NCBI GenBank assembly: GCA_950097015.1 | Contig: CATNEN010000038.1 | Span: forward strand, 7,810,001-7,874,000 | Length of the DNA stretch: 64,000 nt | From: Macrostomum hystrix | Lineage: Eukaryota > Platyhelminthes > Macrostomidae | Direction: 5' to 3' | Shown: positions 35,072 through 46,500 of the stretch, piece after piece | Position numbering within the stretch: position 1 is the stretch's first letter | Layout: the number at the start of each line of letters is the position of its first letter | Notes under the pieces: model-generated | Told to the model about the DNA's origin: nothing | Seen by the model: the letters and a program-made list of their open reading frames with translations, nothing else | The model's database searches: none | Made by a program: the position numbers and the translations under genes

Positions 35072-36800
35072 ACTGTAATGACCCACTTGGTTGAAACTGC
35101 ATTAACAACTTTGCTCACAAACTCGACTAAAAGTACGAGTAACTTAGATTATCAATTATGATTGAAAATACATGCACCAGTCTAATAGCACACTTACAAT
35201 AATTCAAACTGCAACTTTACTGACCACTAAATGTACAACTGAAAAATTTGATGACACACTCTGCTCAAACTGCAACTTTGATGACCCAGTTGTGTGAAAC
35301 TGCAACCTTAATGACCCACTTGGCTGAAACTGCAGCCTTAATGACCCACTTGGATATAACTGCAGCCTTAATGACCCACTTGACTGAAACTGCAACCTTG
35401 ATGAGCCACTTGGCTGAAACTGCAGCCTTAATGACCCACTTGGATAAAACTGCAGCCTTAATGACCCACTTGGATATAACTGCAGCCTTAATGACCCACT
35501 TGACTGAAACTGCAACCTTGATGAGCCACTTGGCTGAAACTGCAGCCTTAATGACCCACTTGGATAAAACTGCAGCCTTAATGACCCACTTGGATATAAC
35601 TGCAGCCTTAATGACCCACTTGACTGAAACTGCAACCTTGATGAGCCACTTGGCTGAAACTGCAGCCTTAATGACCCACTTGGATAAAACTGCAGCCTTA
35701 ATGACCCACTTGGATATAACTGCAGCCTTAATGACCCACTTGACTGAAACTGCAACCTTGATGACCCATTTGACTGAAACTGCAACCTTGATGACCCACT
35801 TGACTGAAACTGCAACCTTGATGACCCACTTGGATAAAAAATGCAACCTTAATGACCCACTTGACTGAAACTGCAACCTTGATGACCCATTTGACTGAAA
35901 CTGCAACCTTGATGACACACTTGGCTGAAACTGCAACCTTAATGACCCACTTGGATAAAACTGCAACCTTAATGACCCACTTGGATAAAAAATGCAACCT
36001 TGATGACCCACTTGGATAAAACTGCAATCTTGATGACCCACTTGGATAAAACTGCAATCTTGATGACCCACTTATATAAAAATGCAACCTTAATGACCCA
36101 CTTGGATAAAACTGCAACCTTGATGACCCACTTGGATAAAACTGCAACCTTAATGACCCACTTATATAAAAATGCAACCTTAATGACCCACTTGGATAAA
36201 ACTGCAACCTTGATGACCCACTTGGATAAAAAATGCAATCTTGATGACCCACTTGGATAAAACTGCAACCTTGATGACCCACTTGGATAAAACTGCAACC
36301 TTGATGACCCACTTGGATAAAACTGCAACCTTGATGACCCGCTTGGATAATACTGCAATCTTGATGACCCACTTGGATAAAACTGCAATCTTGATGACCC
36401 ACTTGGATAAAACTGCAACCTTAATGACCCACTTGGATAAAAAATGCAACCTTAATGACCCACTTGGATAAAACTGCAATCTTGATGACCCACTTGGATA
36501 AAACTGCAACCTTAATGACCCACTTGGATAAAACTGCAACCTTGATGATCCAATTGGATAAAACTGCAACCTTGATGATCCAATTGGCTGAAACTGCAAC
36601 CTTGATGATCCAATTGGCTGAAACTGCAACCTTGATGATCCAATTGGATAAAACTGCAACCTTTATGATCCAATTGGATAAAACTGCAACCTTGATGATC
36701 CAATTGGCTGAAACTGCAACCTTGATGATCCAATTGGCTGAAACTGCAACCTTGATGATCCAATTGGCTGAAACTGCAACCTTGATGATCCACTTGGTTT
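35072..36800. repeat. 30-bp minisatellite, apparently intergenic
   Basis: About 56 units, core TGATGACCCACTTGGATAAA then ACTGCAACCT, with TTGGCTGAAA and TTGACTGAAA variants and 31-bp AAAAAATGC variants. Between 35,340 and 35,740 a block of four different units is itself repeated (120-bp period). Near 36,540 the core switches to GATGATCCAATTGG. Long open frames on both strands are products of the 30-bp period. Confidence 0.95.
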
Positions 36801-37259
36801 AAATTTCGAAAATTTGATTAACCAACGCACTACGCCTAAAGTACTGTGTTTTTTTCAAACTCAGTTTAAAGTTTCTCTACTTTCTATTATTATTAGTGCT
36901 TCTCAATGAAAACGCATTTAGGACTAACAAAATATTGCAAACTGTTCCTACAGTTTAGCGTACCAAAGCGCATGAAAAGAACAATTTTTAATTAGGTTTT
37001 TTATTTCAAACTGCTAAATGGGTCAATTAACCAAAGCATCCGAATAATCTATAAGATAGACACAAGCATGTGTCGGTAAAGATAATGTATGACGTTTCCA
37101 AAGAATGTGCTCAAAACCTTACAAAATGTGCCCACTAGGACTTAAAAAACGGCTGGAATCAGACGTTAATTATGTCAGTTGCATTTGCATCCGTACATGA
37201 ATTATATGCGTTTGTTAAGATCAAATCAGCAAAAAGGCAAGGCTGCCATGCATGCGATC

Positions 37260-39219
37260 TCACGGCTTCTTGTGGGTTCCGACCCGAGCGTAGTTGAAAA
37301 ACATGGGCGATTCGCCAACCGCCTCCGCGACTCCGGACTCGTCTGTTGTAGTAGAACGAAGATGCTGCAGGTGCTGGCGCTGGTGCTGCTGGCGATGCTC
37401 GCGATGCTGCTGCGACTGATGCTCGCGATGAAGCGGCGGCGGCGGTGATCCGCTCCTGGGGCCCGAGGTGTTATGCTGCTGTCGGCGAGCGAACAGGTTC
37501 TGGTGGTGGTGGTGAAGATCGTTCGTTGTAGAAGACGTGGCTGCTGCAGCGGCAGTGGCAGCCCTGCCGCTTGTGATTGTTGACGTCTGGTCATTGAGGA
37601 AAGATAGCGATTAGTCTGGACTTCTGCTTAAAGGGAGGCTGGTGACATATATAGATATGGCGCACTGAGGTGAAGCCACATTGGATTTGGGGGTGAAGCC
37701 ACCCCAGATTTGTGGGTGAAGCTGCCCAGATTTGTGGGTGAAGCTGCCCCAGATTTGTGGGTGAAGCTGCCCCAGATTTGTGGGTGAAGCTGCCCCAGAT
37801 TTGTGGGTGAAGCACGTTGGATTCGGGGTGAAGCAACGTTGGATTCGGGGTGAAGCCATGTTGGATTTGGGGTGAAGCCACGTTGGATTTGGGGTGAAGC
37901 CATGCTGGATTTGGGGTGAAGCCACATTGGATTTGGGGTTGAAGCCACTCCAGATGTGTGGGTGAAGCTGCCCCAGATTTGTGGGTGAAGCTGCCCCAGA
38001 TTTGGGGGGTGAAGCCACATTGGATTTGAGGGTGAAGCCACCCCAGATTTGTGGGTGAAGCTGCCCCAGATTTGGGGGAGAAGCCACGTTGGATTCGGGG
38101 TGAAGCCACGTTGGATTCGGGGTGAAGCCATGTTGGATTTGGGGTGAAGCCACATTGGATTTGGGGTGAAGCAACGTTGGATTCGGGGTGAAGCGACATT
38201 GGATTTGGGGTGAAGCCACGTTGGATTTGGGGTGAAGCCATGTTGGATTTGGGGTGAAGCCACGTTGGATTTGGGGTGAAGCCATGTTGGATTTGGGGTG
38301 AAGCCACGTTGGATTTGGGGTGAAGCCATGTTGGATTTGGGGTGAAGCCATGTTGGATTTGGGGTGAAGCCATGTTGGATTTGGGGTGAAGCCATGTTGG
38401 ATTTGGGGTGAAGCCATGTTGGATTTGGGGTGAAGCCACGTTGGATTTGGGGTGAAGCCATGTTGGATTTGGGGTGAAGCCACGTTGGATTTGGGGTGAA
38501 GCCATGTTGGATTTGGGGTGAAGCAACGTTGGATTCAGGGTGAAGCCACGTTGGATTTGGGGTGAAGCCATGTTGGATTTGGGGTGAAGCCACATTGGAT
38601 TTGTGGTGCCCCAGATTTGGGGATGAAGTCACCTCAGATTTGGGGGTAAAACCCCTTTAATTAAGGAGGCGCCAGTCATCACAGTTTGGAAATCACCCAC
38701 CCTGGCTGCGCCCCTGGAACAATAGACGGATAAACAGGTTAATTGGAGAATAATGTAGAGATAAGAAGGAGAGTGAGGATAGCAGTTCTTCCATTCTGCT
38801 AAGCCTGAGCAAACAGAGACAGACAGACAGATTCTGCACCCTCACTTGTCTTGGATGATTTGAGCCCTGGTGTCTCAGTGCCGACACCGTGTTTAAGCTC
38901 GGAGTTTGGGCACGATCAACCAATGAGAATTTTTTATATCAACTAACTAGAAAAAAACAAGTTAGCAAAAACCTTGAAGTGGAGCTGGTCTCGACAGGCT
39001 GCTCCAGAAGCAGCTCCGCCGGACTGGCCTAGCTGGCTGCTGCCAAAGTGCAGCCGGCTACTGCGAGCACGAAGGCGGTTAAGCTCGTAGTCCTCGACGC
39101 CCTCGTCGGCCTCCTCCTCATCAGCGCAGTCGCTGATGTCAGAAAAGTGCAACTGGCGATGCTGCTGCTGAGAGACGTCACTGCAGCTACAGACTCGAGA
39201 CATGCGGGATTGCTGCTGC

Positions 39220-39251
<32 letters not shown>

Positions 39252-39378
39252 GTGATGGGCATTGCCACAGTGGCTGAAGTCATAGCCGCTAGCTCCATTG
39301 TAGCAGCTGTGCTGCTGGGGCTGCTGATGCTGCAGGCAGTGATGGAACATGTGCCGCTGCTGCTGCTGCTGTTGCTGT

Positions 39379-39410
<32 letters not shown>

Positions 39411-39569
39411 CTGGACGCTGCCGAAGGCTGCCGTACCGGAGTTGCAGGCCGGAGGCCAGGCCGCGTAGCAATGAACTCCGTTCATGGCGGCCTCTCCCTG
39501 ACCAGCAGCCGCAGCCGACTGTGGCAGGTGTACAGCGTAGCAGCTGGATGTCAAGGTGTGCCGGTCCAT
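37260..39569 (-). CDS. Poly-glutamine protein of unknown family
   Basis: Two-exon model: 39569-38973 and 37586-37260, joined in phase 0, giving 307 residues. The donor AAG|GTTTTTGC is weak; the acceptor TTTCCTCAATGACCAG is acceptable. Exon 1 carries a run of about 19 Gln near residues 53-71, a second Gln run interrupted by Lys, a short Cys pair VCSCSD, an acidic segment DEEEADEGVEDYE and Gly/Ser-rich sequence. Exon 2 is His/Gln-rich (HREHQSQQHREHRQQ) and ends ESPMFFNYARVGTHKKP. I recognise no catalytic or binding domain. It lies 1 kb downstream of, and on the same strand as, the SPATA18-like gene and could in principle be extra 3' exons of it. An acceptor-like CACTGAGCTAG lies just before its ATG, so the start is not certain. 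Confidence 0.6.
37665..38660. repeat. 22-bp minisatellite in polyQ-gene intron
   Basis: About 44 units, core GATTTGGGGTGAAGCCAYGT then TG, with a second unit type (CCCAGATTTGTGGGTGAAGC) concentrated at 37,690-37,800 and 37,950-38,070. It fills most of the 1.4-kb intron. Open frames on the minus strand have no start or domain support. Confidence 0.95.
39220..39413 (-). repeat. CAG/CAA trinucleotide tracts encoding glutamine
   Basis: Two coding CAG-rich tracts lie inside exon 1 of the polyQ gene. The longer one (about 39,356-39,413) mixes CAG with some CAA; the shorter (about 39,207-39,250) is mostly CAG. Such tracts are prone to length change. Confidence 0.9.
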
Positions 39570-40269
39570 TATTTCTAGCTCAGTGAGAATGATTTGATTC
39601 CTATCGCTGCAATTCAGTTCATGACTTGAGTTCTTTCTCTAGTGACATTTTAAGCACTGCGTTTCCGGTCTAAAACTTTTTCTCCTAAATTCCGAATTCT
39701 AAAACTCGACACAAATTCTCATTATCCAGTCGCGAAGTGAACGATGCAACAAAATTAGGCTCGAATTTTATGTGATTGTTGTTGTGCCATTTAAAAATCT
39801 GATTTTCGAACGTTTTCAAACTTAATGGCTGAAGGTTAAGTTGGTTGCAAAGTGTCAGTGTGAAATGAAAAGCAACTTAAAAAACCAAAGATGTAAAATC
39901 AAACAATCTAAAGGGGAAGTATTAGTTTAATTGCTCTTTCTATACTGGATCCTTTGTAAAGCAGTAAATAAACAATTCAATCTAAAAAACAATACAAAAT
40001 ATAACGGAAAATGGAAATTATGAGTGTAAAAGTGCAGCAAATGGAGAAATAGTGTCGAATAAGAAGCTAAAATTATTTCCTTATCAATACTAACCTAAAA
40101 CAAAATCTATAAATAACTAAGAAATCGATCGATTGACCAAATGTATGCACAAGTACGTTTGCGTTGACCGCAAAAATAGTATCTTAACTCTTAATGTGTG
40201 TACGCGTGTATATATAAAAATAAGGACAAGGACGCCAGATCACGACATTTTTTGTTAAAGTGTCTAAAG

Positions 40270-40536
40270 CTACCAGATCCCAAGGTTCAAAGATCCCAGG
40301 GTTCAAAGATCCCAGGGTTCAAAGATCCCAGGGTTCAAAGATCCCAGGGTTCAAAGATCCCTGGGTTCAAAGATCCCTGGGTTCAAAGATCCCAGGGTTC
40401 AAAGATCCCAGGGTTCAAAGATCCCAGGGTTCAAAGATCCCAGGGTTCAAAGATCCCAGGGTTCAATGATCCCAGGGTTCAAAGATCCCAGGGTTCAAAG
40501 ATCCCAGGGTTCAAAGATCCCAGGGTTCAAAGATCT
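40270..40536. repeat. 16-bp minisatellite between two minus-strand genes
   Basis: About 16 units of GGGTTCAAAGATCCCA, two of them with CCCTG in place of CCCAG. It lies between the SPATA18-like stop (40600) and the polyQ gene start. Confidence 0.95.
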
Positions 40537-40599
40537 GTACGAACGTCAAGCGCATATTAAAATATCGAATTGCCAAATTGCTAAACGAAGACATTGTCA

Positions 40600-43500
40600 T
40601 CATCTGTCTAGGCCGATAATTCGCAGCCTTAACAGGCGTAGCAGCTGGGCTGGCGAAGCGCTCCCGGAGTCGGCGGCTGCGTCTCCACCTGCGGAGACGC
40701 CATTGTCAGCCCCTAGCGAGACTGCCTTTGAGGTGGAGTTGCCCCTAATGTCTCTTACCTATGGGTCGGCCTGCTCAGCGGATTGGAGAAACGGATAGAG
40801 GAGCGGATAGAGGAGCGGATAGAGGAGCGGATAGAGGAGCGGATTGAGAAGCGGATAGAGGAGCGGATAGAGGAGCGGATTGAGAAGCGGATAGAGGAGC
40901 GGATTGAGAAGCGGATAGAGGAGCGGATAGAGGAGCGGATAGAGGAGAGGATAGAGGAGCGGATAGAGGAGCGGATAGAGGAGCGGATAGAGGAGCGGAT
41001 AGAGGAGCGGATAGACGAGCGGATAGAGGAGCGGTTTGATAAGCGGATAGAGGAGCGGATGGAGGAGCGGATAGAGGAGCGGATAGAGGAGCGGAAAGCG
41101 GAGCGGATAGAAAGGGGATGGCTCACCTAGCTCATCTGATTGATTGCTTCTGGCAGGTGACTCCGGCCTGGACTGTGACCTCACGGCGCTCCTGGCGCGC
41201 TGTGTTAAATAAAGAAAGTGATTGGTAACGATCCTTGTTAGATCTGTCACGAAAGTACCCTAATAGACTTAGAATATTAAGTATTTTACTCTGCAATTCA
41301 CGCATCCTTGGTTTTACGTTAAAGTTGCAATAAAAAAATACAATAGCATTGACAAAAACAGCGAAGAAATGCCAATTTTTGTTCTGATAACGATTGAGAC
41401 CTAGGTGGGATGTTGAGACACAGGTGGGATGTTGAGACCTAGGTGGGATGTTGAGACCTAGGTGGGATATTGAGACCTAGGTGGGATATTGAGACCTAGG
41501 TGCGATATTGAGACCCACAGGTGGGATATCGAGACCCACAGGTGGGATATTGAGACCCACAGGTGCGATATTGAGACCTAGGAGGGATGTTGAGACCTAG
41601 GTGGGATATTGAGACCTAGATGGGATGTTGAGACCTAGGTGGGATATTGAGACCTAGGTGGGATATTGAGACCCACAGGTGGGATGTTGAGACCTAGGTG
41701 GGATGTTGAGACCTAGGTGGGATGTTGAAACCTAGGTGGGATGTTGAGACCTAGGTGGGATGTTGAAACCTAGGTGGGATATTGAGACCCACAGGTGGGA
41801 TGTTGAGACCTAGGTGGGATGTTGAGACCTAGGTGGGATGTTGAAACCTAGGTGGGATGTTGAGACCTAGGTGGGATGTTGAGACCTAGGTGGGATATTG
41901 AGACCTAGATGGGATGTTGAGACCTAGGTGGGATATTGAGACCTAGGTGGGATATTGAGACCCACAGGTGGGATGTTGAGACCTAGGTGGGATGTTGAGA
42001 CCTAGGTGGGATGTTGAGACCTAGGTGGGATGTTGAGACCTAGGAGGGATGTTGAGACCTAGGTGGGATGTTGAGACCTAGGTGGGATGTTGAAACCTAG
42101 GTGGGATGTTGAGACCTAGGTGGGATATTGAAACCTAGGTGGGATATTGAGACCTAGGTGGGATATTGAGACCCACAGGTGGGATGTTGAGACCTAGGTG
42201 GGATGTTGAGACCCACAGGTGGGATGTTGAAACCTAGGTGGGATGTTGAGACCTAGGTGGGATGTTGAAACCTAGGTGGGATGTTGAGACCTAGGTGGGA
42301 TATTGAAACCTAGGTGGGATATTGAGACCTAGGTGGGATATTGAGACCCACAGGTGGGATGTTGAGACCTAGGTGGGATGTTGAGACCTAGGTGGGATGT
42401 TGAAACCTAGGTGGGATGTTGAGACCTAGGTGGGATGTTGAAACCTAGGTGGGATGTTGAGACCTAGGTGGGATGTTGAGACCTAGGTGTGATGTTGAGA
42501 CACAGGTGGGATATTTAGACACAGGTGGGATATTTAGGCACAGGTTGGATAATGAAGAAACAAGTGGGAAAGATGAATTACTTCAATAATCTTCAGTGGA
42601 GGTCCTGATTTACCATCAACCGACGCTTCAGTGACAGGAGGTCACTGTTCCAGCGAACTCCAAGCTGATATTCGCTGCTATTAGATGCTAATGCAGGATT
42701 AGTAGAGTTAGTTGGATTAGTAGGATTATCGGCGCCAGGCTGTGCGGAGCTCGGGGGATTTGGTGAGTGCACAGATTGACCAGTGTCTGCTGACCGTTCC
42801 GAATTTCTGGACAATCTGTAACCGAAGCTGGCCTGGTGGCTGACAAACTCGTCAACATCCTGATCGTCCTCTTCCTCCAACGAGTCGCTGCTAGTTGGTG
42901 TGGCCAAGCAGGACAGCGGAATCGCACATCGAGGGTTGAGCACAGTCTGGGTGAGTCAGTTTGGTTGGAATGAGTAACTCTCTGAAACTTAATTATTGTT
43001 AAAATTTAAGGGACAATATCGGCCGACTGCTTTTAATCACAGCAACATAAAAAAGGTAAATCCCAAAAGGGAGCCTGAGGGAATCCCGAATGGGAATCCC
43101 AAAGGGGTCCGAGGGAATCCCGAATGGGAATCCCAAAGGGATAAGAGGGAGTCCCGACTGGGAATCCCAAAGGGTCCGAGGGAATCCCGAATGGGAATCC
43201 CAAAGGGGTCCGAGGGAGTCCCAACTGGGAATCCCAAAGGGGTCCGAGGGAATCCCGAATGGGAATCCCAAAGGGGTCCAAGGGAATTCCGACAAGGAAT
43301 TCCTCAGGGGTTTGGGAAATCCCGAACGGTAATCCCACAGGGGTCCGAGGGAATCCCGAATGGGAATCACAAAGGGGTCCAAGGGAATCCTGACAAGGAA
43401 TTCCTCAGGGGTTTGGGAAATCCCGAACGGTAATCCCACAGGGGTCCGAGAGAATCCCGAAAAGAAATCCCAGAGAGAATCCCGAAGACAATTTTTAAGG

Positions 43501-46500
43501 GGTTTTCCTAAATTAACTACAAGGCAGAAATTTCGAGGAGCAAAATAACTCAAAGGTGAATTCCTGTTTAAATTCCAACGGGAAGTCCCAAAAAGGATCT
43601 TAATCGGGAAATCTCGGAGAAGAATCTCAATTGGGAATTTCATGAAGAAAAATTTGATTGGACCCGAAGCAGCTCACCCGGTTGCAGCACAGGGTGCCTC
43701 GTCCACCGCAGCAACAGAGGCAGTGCCCAGACGGCGAACTCGCGACCTCCTTACCGGTAATGCAGGATGACTTGTCGACGAAATGGTCTCCAAGGCGATG
43801 CGCTAGATGATGATGGTGATGCCAGTGCTTATGACGGCTGGATTCGCCAACGAGACCAGCTGTGGCCTGATTGCGTTCTGGCTCAAGTCCTTTGTTATCC
43901 GTGGGCTCTTCTAACAAGTTTTTATTATTAGTCTGTGTCGATCGGGTTAGATGTTTGAGTTTAGAAAGTCCTCTCAGTCCATTATGCTGCGTTGAACGAG
44001 TAACTTTTAAGAGTACGTATATATATATATATATACATGGAGTTCTGTTTGACAAGTTCGTTGCTGTCATTAGCTACTTGTAGGTACGTCTAACAGATAG
44101 ACACGTGTCTAACAGGCGTGTATCTGGCTAACAGGTGTGTATCTGGCTAACAGGTGTGTATCTGGCTAACAGGCGTGTATCTGGCTAACAGGTGTGTATC
44201 TGGCTAACAGGTGTGTATCTGGCTAACAGGTGTGTATCTGGCTAACAGGCGTGTATCTGTCTAATCGGTGTGTATCTGGCTAACAGGCGTGTATCTGTCT
44301 AATCGGTGTGTATCTATCTAATCGGTGTGTATCTGGCTAACAGGTGTGTATCTGTCTAATCGGTGTGTATCTGGCTAACAGGCGTGTATCTTTCTAATCG
44401 GTGTGTATCTGGCTAACAGGCGTGTATCTGGCTAACAGATGTGTATCTGGCTAACAGGTGTGTACCTGTCTAATCGGTGTGTATCTGGCTAACAGGCGTG
44501 TATCTGGCTAACAGATGTGTATCTGGCTAACAGGTGTGTATCTGGCTAACAGGCGTGTATCTGGCTAACAGGCGTGTATCTGGCTAACAGGCGTGTATCT
44601 GGCTAACAGGCGTGTATCTGGCTAACAGGCGTGTATCTGGCTAACAGGTGTGTATCTGTCAGACCGGACAAGTGACCGGGCTATAGCAGGCTGACTTGTG
44701 GCTGCTATAGGCTATGTGTCTATTGTTAAAGGACTCAATTAATGGTATGATATTGTTAGGTGCCAAACATCAACTGTTAGGTGCCAACTGTTAATCACTA
44801 GTGACTACTGCTGACAAGTAGGCTCTCAGGCCTGATCACGCGGGCATTATTCAGGCAGCCAAAGATACTCACACTGCCAGAGGCGCCGCCGCGGCGTGTA
44901 CAGGCCTCGCCTTTGGCAATAATCTCTGCTCCCTGTACGAGCGCCGGCCACGTGTAGTGGGACACCAACGGGGCCGTGAACTCGGAGTCAAAGGTGCGCC
45001 GGTATCTGGGGTGGGCCGAAGGGTGAATTGCGGGTTGTTCAGAATCATATAGTGAGGCGTGACTGATCATATAGTGAGGCGTGAGTGATCATAGAGTCAG
45101 GCATGAGTGATCATATAGTGAGGCGTGAGTGATCATAGAGTGAGGCGTGAGTGATCATAGAGTCAGGCATGAGTGATCATATAGTGAGGCGTGATTGATC
45201 ATATAGTGAGGCGTGAGTGATCATAGAGTGAGGCGTGAGTGATCATATAGTGAGGCGTGAGTGATCATAGAGTCAGGCATGAGTGATCATATAGTGAGGC
45301 GTGAGTGATCATATAGTGAGGCGTGAGTGATCATAGAGTCAGGCATGAGTGATCATATAGTGAGGCGTGAGTGATCATATAGTGAGGCGTGAGTGATCAT
45401 AGAGTGAGGCGTGAGTGATCATAGAGTGAGGCGTGAGTGATCATAGAGTCAGGCATGAGTGATCATATAGTGAGACGTGATTGATCATAGAGTCAGGCAT
45501 GAGTGATCATAGAGTGAGGCGTGACTGATCATAGAGTGAGGCGTGGGTGATCATAGAGTCAGTCATGAGTGATCATAGAGTCAGGCATGAGTGATCATGG
45601 AGTCAGGCATGAGTGATCATAGAGTCAGGCATGAGTGATCATAGAGTGAGGCGTGAGTGATCATAGAGTCAGGCATGAGTGATCATAGAGTCAGGCATGA
45701 GTGATCATAGAGTCAGGCATGAGGGATCATATAGTGAGGCGTGAGTGATCATAGAGTCAGGAATGAGTGATCATAGAGTGAGGCGTGAGTGATCATAGAG
45801 TCAGGCGTGAGTGATCATAGAGTCAGGCATGAGTGATCATATAGTGAGGCGTGAGTGATCATAGAGTCAGGCATGAGTGATCATGGAATGACTGAGTGAT
45901 CATATTCGAGCCGCGATCATGGGCAGCTGTCCTCACTTTCTCTCGTCAAAGACTTCGCCGTCATGGCAGCGAGACAATTCCAGCGGCTGAGCCAGCGCCA
46001 CCATCTCCCAGGCCAGCTGGCAGGCGGTGCGGATGAACGTTCCCAAGACGTCATAGCTTTTTCCGGGCGGCAAGTACAGGCGTTGGTCGCGGGATAGCGC
46101 ACGAATCACATCCTGAATAATTTCGAGAGGTTGACGAGCTTAATTTAATAGATTCTGGAATTTTTTTGTTGCAAATTGAAACTTTAAGGGTAACAACAAG
46201 GACAAAAAACTTTAAAATACCCAATGGGAAACCCTGAATGGGAAATCCCAAGGCATGAGTGATCAGGCAGGCCACTCGTCAATTACGAAAGTTCCCAATC
46301 CCTAATGGAAAATCCTAATGGGAAATCCAAATGGAAAATCTCGAATGGGGAATCCCAGATGGGAAATCCCGAATGGGAAATCTCGAATTGGAAATCCCGA
46401 ATGGGAAATCCCGAATGGGAAATCCCTAATGGAAAATCCCAATTCACTTCAATTGCAATTAAAATTCAGACCTCGGTCATGCCCTGCAGATCTTCTTGCT

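Noticed and set aside
37591-38632. Minus-strand frames of about 330 codons (WLHPKSN-like repeats)
   Set aside because: 22-bp array in the intron of the polyQ gene; all three minus frames are equally open.
45060-45895. Multiple strong 5' splice sites (GTGAGTGA) in the 22-bp array
   Set aside because: They are on the strand opposite to the gene, so they cannot act as its donors.
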